From Planifilum fulgidum (GTDB taxonomy: Bacteria > Bacillota > Bacilli > Thermoactinomycetales > DSM-44946), in the NCBI RefSeq assembly GCF_900113175.1, contig NZ_FOOK01000013.1, positions 20,842 through 84,841 of the forward strand: 64,000 nucleotides of DNA. Direction: 5' to 3'. The notes beneath the pieces were generated by a model. That model ran no database searches, had not been told where the DNA came from, and was given only the letters and a program-made list of their open reading frames with translations. The translations under genes and the position numbers were made by a program. Shown here piece after piece: positions 57,565 to 64,000 of this stretch. Within the stretch, counting starts at the first letter, position 1, and the number at the start of each line of letters is the position of its first letter.

Positions 57565-58321
57565 TTGATCTTGACCATTTCCCTTAAGAGCAGGGCCGAA
57601 ATCGAAAAGATGCACCGTTCCGGCCGGCTGTTGGCTTCCTGCCACCGGGAATTGGCCCGCCTCATCAAGCCCGGCATCACTCCCCTTGAAATCGATCGGT
57701 TTGTCGAAGAGTATCTGCGGTCGCACGGAGCCAAGCCGGAACAAAAGGGGTACATGGGGATATCCCTATGCCACCTGCTGTTCGAAAAACGATGTGGTCT
57801 GCCACGGAATGCCCGACGAAACCCCTCTCCGGGAAGGGGACATCGTCACCATCGACATGGTGGTGAATATCGACGGATGGCTGGCCGACTCCGCCTGGAC
57901 GTACCCTGTCGGCACCATCTCCTCCGAGGCGTGCCGGCTTCTGGACGCAACCCGCGAATCCCTCTACCGGGGGATCGCCCAGGCGAAGGCGGGCAACCGG
58001 GTGGGAGACATTTCCCACGCGATCCAATCCTACGCCGAAGGTCAGGGATATTCGGTGGTCCGCCAGTTTGTCGGTCACGGAATCGGTCGGCGAATGCACG
58101 AAGATCCCCAAATCCCCCACTTCGGCAAGCCGAATCAGGGCGTGCTCCTGAAGCCGGGAATGGTGATCACCATTGAACCGATGTTGAACACAGGGGATTA
58201 CCGGGTCAAAATCGACGACGACGGTTGGACGGCCCGGACCGTGGACGGAAGCCTGTCCGCCCAGTATGAGCACACCGTGGCCATCACCGAGGAAGGCCTT
58301 TTGATTTTGACCGAGCAGTAA
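57565..58321 (+). pseudogene. map: Type I methionine aminopeptidase, frameshifted
   Basis: The first frame reads SRAEIEKMHRSGRLLASCHREL to QKGYMG; the second resumes with YPYATCCSKNDVVCHGMPD and runs through metal ligands DIVTIDMVV, GHGIGRRMHE, ITIEPML and the final YEHTVAITEEG. Removing one G from the GGGG run at 57756-57759 restores KGYMGYPYATC, exactly the family pattern. TTG start with GAGGAAAGGGG upstream. A ribosomal-operon map copy presumably exists elsewhere. Confidence 0.88.
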
Positions 58322-58323
58322 TT

Positions 58324-58425
58324 TCAACCGATCAGATACCAGGCGACGGAAAGGAGAACCGACAACACCAGGGCGGCGACCACGACAATCCAGCCGAGCC
58401 TTTTCGCTTTCATCGGACTTGTCAA
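58324..58425 (-). CDS. 33-residue single-pass membrane microprotein
   Basis: A TTG start with AAAGGAG eight bases upstream opens a frame of 33 codons: a basic N-terminus (PMKAKRLGW) then one hydrophobic helix (IVVVAALVLSVLLSVAWYLIG). The layout resembles Prli42, the stressosome-associated Firmicutes microprotein, or DUF4044 proteins. The match is by pattern only. Confidence 0.5.
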   Translation of the reverse strand: MTSPMKAKRLGWIVVVAALVLSVLLSVAWYLIG

Positions 58426-58527
58426 GGGTATCGCTCCTTTTTTCCCTATTCTGCCTTGCCATCCGCAGTTTATCCGTCGGCCCCCGCAGAAAGCCGATGA
58501 CAACGCGAAAAAATGGGAGGATGCAAC

Positions 58528-58815
58528 ATGTATTTGGTCAACAACCGGATTCCCGTCAAAAACGAAGAACATCTCCGGGAACTGAAGGAACGGTTCCAAA
58601 ATGCCCCCCAATCGATGAAGGCCGTTCCGGGCTTCGTCTCCTTCCGCCTGCTGAAAGCGGAGGACGGCTCCCACCTGGTGGCGGAAACCGTCTTCGAAAC
58701 CAAACAGGACTTCATCAACTGGACGCAGAGCGAACACTTCCGGAAGGCCCACGGCGGCCGCCGGGCGGAAGAGGGCCGTCCCGACGTCTCCGCCTACGAA
58801 GTGCTGATTCCGTAA
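58528..58815 (+). CDS. Heme-degrading monooxygenase, HmoA/IsdG-like
   Basis: This 95-residue ferredoxin-like ABM protein has MYLVNNRIPVKNEEHL, VPGFVSFRLLKAED and FINWTQSEHFRKAHGG (heme-binding His). It should open heme to release iron. GGGAGGATG precedes the ATG. Confidence 0.88.
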   Translation: MYLVNNRIPVKNEEHLRELKERFQNAPQSMKAVPGFVSFRLLKAEDGSHLVAETVFETKQDFINWTQSEHFRKAHGGRRAEEGRPDVSAYEVLIP

Positions 58816-58863
58816 ATCAGGGACGCGGCGGCCAGAGTTCACATTATGGGAGGTCTCCACTTC

Positions 58864-59316
58864 ATGGCAACCAAAATCGCTCTTTTTTTGCACGTCGCCG
58901 GAGTCGCCACCTGGTTCGGCGCGATGCACATCCTGGCCATCTGGCTCGGTCGGACCGCCAAAGCGGCGGACGGGAAATCGCTGTCGGAAACCCTGCAAGC
59001 CGTGCATCGTCTCAACATGCGCACGCTGGTTCCCAGCGCCATCATTGTCCTGGCGGCCGGCGCGTTCATGCTGTACAGCAAATACAACCCGGCGGACTTG
59101 CCCCTGTGGCTCCTGTTCAAGGAGCGTTTCGGCAGCCTGTTCATTCTGGCCTACATTATCGGCTTCACCCTTTACGGACGGAAACTGAAAAGCGCCACGA
59201 ACAGCGGCGATGCCGAACTCCTGCGCAAAACGGCCAGGCGCTACACCATCCTGGCCCATGTCACCACCTTGTTGATTCTGATCGTCATCCTTTTCGCCAC
59301 CTTCCAGTTCACTTGA
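58864..59316 (+). CDS. Four-helix membrane protein (CopD/DUF2269-like)
   Basis: This 150-residue protein has four membrane helices, with conserved His in FLHVAGVATWFGAMH and in ILAHVTTLLILIV, as in CopD or heme-binding membrane families. It follows the heme monooxygenase by 48 nt, so a link to heme is possible. GGGAGG precedes the chosen ATG. Confidence 0.8.
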   Translation: MATKIALFLHVAGVATWFGAMHILAIWLGRTAKAADGKSLSETLQAVHRLNMRTLVPSAIIVLAAGAFMLYSKYNPADLPLWLLFKERFGSLFILAYIIGFTLYGRKLKSATNSGDAELLRKTARRYTILAHVTTLLILIVILFATFQFT

Positions 59317-59358
59317 AAAAGCGCCCCCTCCCGCAGGGAAGGAGGGGGCGCTTTCTTC
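59316..59358. terminator. Bidirectional terminator
   Basis: An 11-bp GCGCCCCCTCC/GGAGGGGGCGC stem (59321-59331 with 59341-59351), flanked by A and T runs, between convergent genes. Confidence 0.88.
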
Positions 59359-59360
59359 AA

Positions 59361-59891
59361 TCACCGCAACACCTCGTAATGGAGCATCACGCAGTCGCCG
59401 AAGCGGAAGTGGCTTTTCAGCTTCAGCCGCTCCTGACGTCCGTTCTTCCGGAACAGCGGAATCCCCCCGCCGATCAACACGGGGATCACACAGATCATGA
59501 ACTCGTCCACCGCACCCGCTTCCAGGAACCCCTCGATCAGCTCGCTGCCCCCGACCAACCAGATGTTCTTTCCCGATCGCCCTTTCAACGCCTCCACGAA
59601 GGCCCCGATGTCCCCGTTCACATATTCCGCGTGTTCATCGCGGCCGGAAGCGGTCCTGGAAAAGACGTAACACTTTTTCCCCTTGTAGGGAAACGTTTCG
59701 GTCAGCTCCGGAAGCTGATCGTAGGTCGCCTTTCCCATGATCACGGTGTCGATCGTCCCGTAAAACTCCGGGTAGCCATAGTCCGCGGGATCCGACGGGG
59801 AATTTTCCAGCAGCCAGTCGATCTCCCCGTTTTCCCGGGCGATATACCCGTCCAGACTCATCGCGATGTATACGATCACTTTCCTCGCCAA
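59361..59891 (-). CDS. Dihydrofolate reductase-fold (RibD C-terminal) protein
   Basis: This 176-residue protein has VIVYIAMSLDGYIAR, TVIMGKATYDQL, IWLVGGSELIEGF and PVLIGGGIPLF, typical of YyaP/YwjB-type DHFR-like proteins. Substrate unknown. TTG start with GGGAGGG seven bases upstream; it is divergent from the WYL regulator. Confidence 0.9.
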   Translation of the reverse strand: MARKVIVYIAMSLDGYIARENGEIDWLLENSPSDPADYGYPEFYGTIDTVIMGKATYDQLPELTETFPYKGKKCYVFSRTASGRDEHAEYVNGDIGAFVEALKGRSGKNIWLVGGSELIEGFLEAGAVDEFMICVIPVLIGGGIPLFRKNGRQERLKLKSHFRFGDCVMLHYEVLR

Positions 59892-60017
59892 ACGCAATCC
59901 CTCCCTGGGAATGGATCAGCGCCCCCTGAATCCCGCGACCGGAGAAGGGGCATATTCATGCTACACCGCGAAATACGACACCCTTTGTCATGATTAAAAA
60001 AAGAAAGGAAGATGGCC

Positions 60018-60983
60018 ATGCGGGGGGACCGGTTGCTGGCCCTTCTTCTCCTTCTGCAGCGACGGGGAAAGGTCACCACAAGAGAATTGGCGGAGGAGCT
60101 GGAGGTGTCCAGCCGGACCGTTTTGCGGGATCTGAACGCCCTCAGCGCCCTGGGAATCCCCGTGGTGGCGGACCGGGGAAAAAACGGGGGATGGCGCCTG
60201 CTCGACGAATACCGAAAAACCTTGCTCACCCTGACGGCGGAAGAGATCGCCTCCCTGTTCCTCCCTTTCCCGGAATCCCTTTTGCGGGATTTGGGAATCG
60301 ACCGGCCCTTTCGGATCGCCCGGCAAAAACTGTTCCCCCACCTCCCCTCCCCCGCGGAACCCCGGGCCCAAAAACTGTGGGACCGCATCCACATCGATCT
60401 GGAACCCTGGAAGGAAAAAATCGAAAAACCCGAATGGATGACTCCCGTGCTGCAGGCGGTCTGGGAGGAGAGAAAACTGAGGATCGATTATGAACGGGCG
60501 GACGGAAAGCGAAAGACGCGGACAGTCAACCCCCTCGGCCTGGTGGCGAGGGGACGCGGCTGGTATCTGGTCGCCGCCGACGGGGAAGGGGAAATCCGCA
60601 GTTACAGGCTCAGCCGGATCCGGTTTGCCGAGATCCTGCAGGAACGCTTCGCGCGCCCCGAGGGATTCGAGATCGCCTCCTATTGGAAGCGGTCCAAGGC
60701 CCGCTTTGTCGCAAACCTGCCCGAGTACACCGTCCGGGCGGAACTTTCACCGGATGCGCTCCGGCGGATCCGGTTCACCGGCCGGTTTGTGCGCCTGCTG
60801 GAGGAGGAAACGCCCGACGCACGGGGATGGACCCCCGTCACCCTCCGGTTTGATACGGAACAGGAGGCGGCGGAAACCCTCCTCGGCTTCCACAGCCAGA
60901 TCCGGGTCCTCTCCCCCCGGTCCCTGAGGAAAAAAATCCGGGAGATGGCCGAGTCGGTGCTGAAGCTCTATGAATTGGAATAA
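60018..60983 (+). CDS. HTH/WYL-domain transcriptional regulator (YafY family)
   Basis: This 321-residue protein has an N-terminal winged HTH (TTRELAEELEVSSRTVLRDL) and a WYL domain (GLVARGRGWYLVAAD, SYRLSRI), which senses a small ligand or nucleic acid. It probably controls the divergent DHFR-like gene. AAAGGAAG precedes the ATG. Confidence 0.92.
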   Translation: MRGDRLLALLLLLQRRGKVTTRELAEELEVSSRTVLRDLNALSALGIPVVADRGKNGGWRLLDEYRKTLLTLTAEEIASLFLPFPESLLRDLGIDRPFRIARQKLFPHLPSPAEPRAQKLWDRIHIDLEPWKEKIEKPEWMTPVLQAVWEERKLRIDYERADGKRKTRTVNPLGLVARGRGWYLVAADGEGEIRSYRLSRIRFAEILQERFARPEGFEIASYWKRSKARFVANLPEYTVRAELSPDALRRIRFTGRFVRLLEEETPDARGWTPVTLRFDTEQEAAETLLGFHSQIRVLSPRSLRKKIREMAESVLKLYELE

Positions 60984-61022
60984 AAAGGAGGCGAAACAGA
61001 CCTTCCCCGAAAAAATCCCCCC

Positions 61023-61053
61023 TTGCAACTGACGCTGCGTCACCCTTTACAGT
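61023..61053 (+). promoter_or_regulatory. MerR-type promoter of the L11-paralog operon
   Basis: -35 TTGCAA (61023-61028), a 19-bp spacer, -10 TACAGT (61048-61053). The spacer holds the perfect inverted repeat TGACGC-T-GCGTCA (61030-61042). Long spacer plus palindrome is the classic arrangement untwisted by MerR activators. Confidence 0.85.
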
Positions 61054-61093
61054 AAGTGACAGGGCCCCTACAGCCCCAGAAGGGGGATGAACC

Positions 61094-61516
61094 ATGGGAA
61101 AAAACGTGATTCGAAGGCTGAAACTGGAGCTGGAAGCCGGAAAAGCCAATCCGGCCAAAGTGGGGAAGGACCTCGCGCCGACGGGAATCAACCTGCTCGC
61201 TTTCTGTCAGAAATATAACGAACTGACCGCCGGACAGCAGGGGATGATCATCCCCGCGGAGGTGACCGTGTTCGAGGACCGTTCCTTCGTCCTCCGGACC
61301 AAGACGCCCCCCACCGCCTTCCTTCTCAAACGTGCCGCGGGAATCGAAAAGGGGGCCGCCCGGCCGGGCCACGAAACCGTCGCCACCCTTTCGCGAAAGG
61401 ATTTGGAAAAGATCGCCGAGATCAAACTGCCGGATCTGAACACGAACCGGCTGGAAAACGCTGTGAAAATGATCGAAGGAACCGCCCGCAACATGGGCAT
61501 CCGGATTGCGGATTAA
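61094..61516 (+). CDS. Divergent ribosomal protein L11 paralog
   Basis: This 140-residue protein aligns with L11 end to end: LKLELEAGKANPA, GMIIPAEVTVFEDRSF, TKTPPTAFLLKRAAGI, ATLSRKDLEKIAEIKLPDLN, MIEGTARNMGI. Normal L11 reads NPSPPVGPALGQ at residues 19-30; here it is NPAKVGKDLAPT. Pro22/Pro23 are replaced by one Lys (a one-residue deletion) and Pro26 by Lys. These prolines contact thiostrepton-class drugs in L11. GGGGGATG precedes the ATG. A normal rplK should lie in the rplKAJL cluster elsewhere. Confidence 0.93.
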   Translation: MGKNVIRRLKLELEAGKANPAKVGKDLAPTGINLLAFCQKYNELTAGQQGMIIPAEVTVFEDRSFVLRTKTPPTAFLLKRAAGIEKGAARPGHETVATLSRKDLEKIAEIKLPDLNTNRLENAVKMIEGTARNMGIRIAD

Positions 61517-61539
61517 GCTCCGGGAAAGGAGGACGGCCC

Positions 61540-62340
61540 GTGAAACAAAACCTTTACACAACGGGACAGTTGGCGGAAAAGGCGTTCGTCACGATTCGGA
61601 CGCTCCGCTATTACGACAAGGTGGGACTGTTGAAGCCCTCCCACCACTCCGACGGAGGGCACCGGCTCTACACCGACGAGGATTTGTTTCGCCTGGAGCA
61701 GATCCTGGGCCTGAAGTTCCTCGGATTTTCCCTCACCGAAATCAAGCGCTTTTTGGAAAAACCGAAATCCCTCTCCGAGTCGCTCGCCATGCAGAAGGAA
61801 ATTTTGAAGGACAAGAAAGAACGCATCGAGCAGGCAATCGACGCCATCGAAGAAGTGGAAAACAAGCTGGCGGAAAAGCAGCCCGACTGGGAGGCGATCC
61901 TGGATCTGCTCCGGGTGATCCGTCTGGAAAAGGACGAGGACTGGTGGGAGAAATACTGCGACACTTCCGTCCAAATCGCCCGGGGACCCAAGGGACGGGA
62001 ATGGATGGAGAAAACCTACACCGAAGAGCAGCGGAAGCGGCTTCAGGAACTTCATCCCGGCTACAGCGAGGAGCAGGCCCGGGAGGACTCCCTGAAGTGG
62101 AGAGAGGTGATACTCCTCCTGAAACGGCTGGTGACCGAGGGAAAAGATCCCGCCGGTCCCGAGGCGCAGGAGCTTGCAAAGCGATGGTGGGATCTGGTTC
62201 AGGCCTTCACCAAGGGGGATGAGGAAATCCGGCAAAGCCTCTCGGAAGGGATGAAGGACACTCCCTATCCCCGCCCCTACACCCAAGAGGAAGAAGCCTT
62301 CATCCACAAGGCTCTGGAAATCTTCAAAAAAGGCTCGTAA
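61540..62340 (+). CDS. MerR-family regulator with TipAS-like drug-recognition domain
   Basis: The protein has 266 residues. The N-terminal MerR HTH is TTGQLAEKAFVTIRTLRYYD and HRLYTDEDL, followed by a dimer helix (about 75-115). The C-terminal 110 residues match TipAS: YTEEQRKRL, then LLKRLVTEGKDPAGPEAQELA, RWWDLVQAFTKGD. TipAS binds thiopeptides in Streptomyces TipAL. The single Cys (residue 140) is not where TipAL captures drug covalently. GTG start with AAAGGAGG upstream, 23 nt after the L11 paralog. Confidence 0.93.
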   Translation: MKQNLYTTGQLAEKAFVTIRTLRYYDKVGLLKPSHHSDGGHRLYTDEDLFRLEQILGLKFLGFSLTEIKRFLEKPKSLSESLAMQKEILKDKKERIEQAIDAIEEVENKLAEKQPDWEAILDLLRVIRLEKDEDWWEKYCDTSVQIARGPKGREWMEKTYTEEQRKRLQELHPGYSEEQAREDSLKWREVILLLKRLVTEGKDPAGPEAQELAKRWWDLVQAFTKGDEEIRQSLSEGMKDTPYPRPYTQEEEAFIHKALEIFKKGS

Positions 62341-62360
62341 GATGCGTTCCGAAACGCAAA

Positions 62361-62380
62361 CTGCCCGGCATACCGGGCAG
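62361..62380. terminator. Hairpin between convergent genes
   Basis: CTGCCCGG-CATA-CCGGGCAG, an 8-bp perfect stem, lies just past the MerR stop; weak T tracts on both sides. Confidence 0.6.
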
Positions 62381-62386
62381 CTTGCG

Positions 62387-63523
62387 TCAGGCGGTTTTTT
62401 TCGCCTTCCGGATGTGAAAGTTCTCCCGCAACAGGCGCCAGTTCTGCGGAAATTCCTCCCCGAGGACCCAGTAGCTGATCCCCCGAAGGCGATACTCCTT
62501 GACCAGATTGAACTTCGCTTGCATGCTTTCTTCATTTTCGTACCAGACGACGTGTTCTTTGCCCCGATCGTCCCGGTAATAATAATACGGCGCCTGATCC
62601 CGGTTGCTGTACAACACCCTGGCTCCCTTCATCTTGGCGAGGCCTGCCGCTTCTCTGGGGGAGAGCCTCTTGGCGGGAGGGCCTCCCTTCCGGTAGGGAA
62701 GCGTCCAGTCGTAACCGTAGAGGGGCGCCCCCATGACAATCTTGTTTCGGGGAATCTTCCGGACGGCGTAATCGAGCACATCCCGGACCTGGGGAACGGG
62801 GGCCACCGCCATGGGCGGTCCGCCGGTCCACCCCCATTCGTAAGTCATCAGGATGACGAAATCGGCCAGCTTGCCGTGGACGGCATAGTCATGGGCGCCG
62901 TGCCAGGGACCGCCCTGCCGGTCACTCGTTTTCGGAGCCAAGGCGGTGCTGACGACAAAGCCTTCCCGCCTCATTCTCGGGAGGAAGGTTTTCAAAAAGG
63001 CGTTGTACAACTCCCGGTCCTCTTCCCGGATGTGTTCGAAATCGACGTTCAGCGCCCCGTACCCCTTCTTCTTCATCACCCGGATCACGTTCCGGATCAG
63101 CCGCCTCTGGGCCGAGCGGTCGGTGAAAATGCTGTGGGCGATGTCCGGCTGAAAATTCCCCCCGGCGAAGTTGGTGATCACCAACATCGGAACGGCGCCC
63201 TGCCGTTTCGTCACCCGCAGGGGATATTCGTCCTTCAGGGGAATCAGACTGCCGTCCGGCTTGACCCGGTAGCTGAAGAAGGCGACGTAACTCAGGTGTT
63301 TGCCCACACCTTCCACCACATCCCCCGCTTCCCTGGGATCGACGGGTTCCAGATATCCCACCGTCGTGATCGTCGGCGAGGAGGAGATTTTCGGATGCTC
63401 CGTCTTCACCTGCTGATGGGTGGGAGGATGCGGCCGGGCCTGTTCGGGACGGGGCTGTGCCCCCTGATTGCATCCGGCGGCGATCACCCCCGCCACCAAG
63501 GCGATCCATAGAATGCGTCGCAT
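62387..63523 (-). CDS. GH18-family lipoprotein (spore-cortex glucosaminidase type)
   Basis: This 378-residue lipoprotein (lipobox VIAAGC, about 17) has a GH18 barrel with TTVGYLEP, GALNVDFEHI (catalytic Glu) and VMGAPLYGYDW, as in B. subtilis YaaH/SleL without LysM domains. It should cut N-acetylglucosamine bonds in cortex. GGGAGTG precedes the ATG. Confidence 0.9.
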   Translation of the reverse strand: MRRILWIALVAGVIAAGCNQGAQPRPEQARPHPPTHQQVKTEHPKISSSPTITTVGYLEPVDPREAGDVVEGVGKHLSYVAFFSYRVKPDGSLIPLKDEYPLRVTKRQGAVPMLVITNFAGGNFQPDIAHSIFTDRSAQRRLIRNVIRVMKKKGYGALNVDFEHIREEDRELYNAFLKTFLPRMRREGFVVSTALAPKTSDRQGGPWHGAHDYAVHGKLADFVILMTYEWGWTGGPPMAVAPVPQVRDVLDYAVRKIPRNKIVMGAPLYGYDWTLPYRKGGPPAKRLSPREAAGLAKMKGARVLYSNRDQAPYYYYRDDRGKEHVVWYENEESMQAKFNLVKEYRLRGISYWVLGEEFPQNWRLLRENFHIRKAKKTA

Positions 63524-63651
63524 CAAATCACTCCCGAAATGCATCTGTCTATAACCTTTTTTCGGAAGCGGCTTTTTATGCAATGAAGAAAGCGACCCCT
63601 CCGGCGGGGGGCACCCGGCAGCCCCCAAAAAAAACCCCGTTCCGACCGTTG

Positions 63652-64000
63652 GTCAAGCCCCAAAAATGTAGACACGTAAAAACACCCGGCTTATGCGGCG
63701 TGCTGACGCCTGTATTCTACAGGCGTCAGCTTGTTTAATTTCAGTTGAAGCCGCTCCTCGTTGTAAAAACGAATATACCTTTGAATTAGGATTTGAGCCT
63801 GCTCAGTATCTTGGATATGATGGTGTTGGAGAGCTTCTGTCTTTAAGTGGGAGAAGAAGCTCTCGATTGGGGCATTGTCCAAGCAATTGCCTCTTCTTGA
63901 CATGCTGGATCTGAGGCCAAACTGAGCTAGCATGTGATGGTAGTCATGGGACGTGTACTGGAAACCACGGTCACTGTGAAGGATGGTTCCAGACACGTCC
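63652..64000. mobile_element. IS3-family element, right end (truncated by window)
   Basis: The IS150-type transposase end plus a short terminal region (63652-63690) that includes TGTCTACATTTTTGGGG read on the minus strand, a typical IS3-group end. The other end is outside the window. Confidence 0.75.
63691..64000 (-). CDS. IS3-family transposase OrfB (partial)
   Basis: The C-terminal 101 or more residues of an rve integrase: HSDRGFQYTS carries a catalytic Asp, and ESFFSHLKTE the Glu of DDE; YNEERLQLKLNKLTPVEYR is the typical end. A hairpin (63704-63728) lies within the last codons. It continues beyond 64000. Confidence 0.92.
   Translation of the reverse strand, partial: DVSGTILHSDRGFQYTSHDYHHMLAQFGLRSSMSRRGNCLDNAPIESFFSHLKTEALQHHHIQDTEQAQILIQRYIRFYNEERLQLKLNKLTPVEYRRQHAA

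Overview
The window is GC-rich, Bacillales-type chromosome from a spore-forming Firmicute. Gene content and order (acpS, a ydcC-like lipoprotein gene, alr, ndoAI/ndoA, rsbU-V-W-sigB, tex, cmpA, sprT; tsaE-tsaB-rimI-tsaD; pxpBAC; a GH18 spore-type glucosaminidase), together with the GC-rich coding and frequent GTG/TTG starts, suggest a Thermoactinomycetaceae-like thermophile. That placement is inference. Most genes lie on the minus strand.

Layout. 0.1-15 kb: a MoeA-like protein, 5-formyl-THF cyclo-ligase, an ABC-F ATPase, a membrane protein with a pseudokinase-like region, an S9 peptidase, the 5-oxoprolinase operon pxpB-pxpA-pxpC, a zinc-ribbon microprotein behind an Fnr/Rex-type palindrome, a CAP-domain protein, and a large membrane protein resembling the alkaline-phosphatase superfamily. 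15.1-15.3 kb: a dense DnaA-box cluster just downstream of tsaD. 15.4-18.1 kb: the t6A operon tsaE-tsaB-rimI-tsaD. 18.2-19.6 kb: eleven tRNA genes and one tRNA-Ser-like remnant in two transcription units. 19.8-27.2 kb: a VWA lipoprotein, then molybdenum-cofactor genes: moaB (stop at codon 2), moaC, a moeA-PBP fusion, a moaD-moaE fusion and a moeB-like gene. 27.3-34.1 kb: assorted enzymes, a second VWA lipoprotein, and SprT. 34.2-43.3 kb: cmpA, an M23 peptidase, tex, the sigB operon, the EndoA toxin-antitoxin pair and alr.

43.3-52 kb is an accessory stretch lying between alr and the ydcC-like gene, which are adjacent in B. subtilis. It holds a DUF2207 protein, a pirin, a TetR regulator with a decayed ABC transporter, a frameshifted XRE regulator beside a peptide deformylase, an arylamine N-acetyltransferase and two truncated hemoglobins. 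52-57 kb returns to conserved genes (ydcC-like, nnr, acpS, an ABC transporter). 57.5-64 kb holds a frameshifted methionine aminopeptidase, a 33-residue membrane microprotein, heme-related genes, a WYL regulator, a GH18 lipoprotein and the edge of an IS3-family element.

The strongest candidate for an undescribed system is at 61.0-62.3 kb. A full-length ribosomal protein L11 paralog has lost the prolines that form the thiopeptide-binding face. It is followed 23 nt later by a MerR regulator with a TipAS-like antibiotic-recognition domain. Both sit behind a promoter with the 19-bp spacer and spacer-centred palindrome typical of MerR activators. I infer a drug-inducible, target-replacement resistance module against thiopeptide-type ribosome inhibitors.
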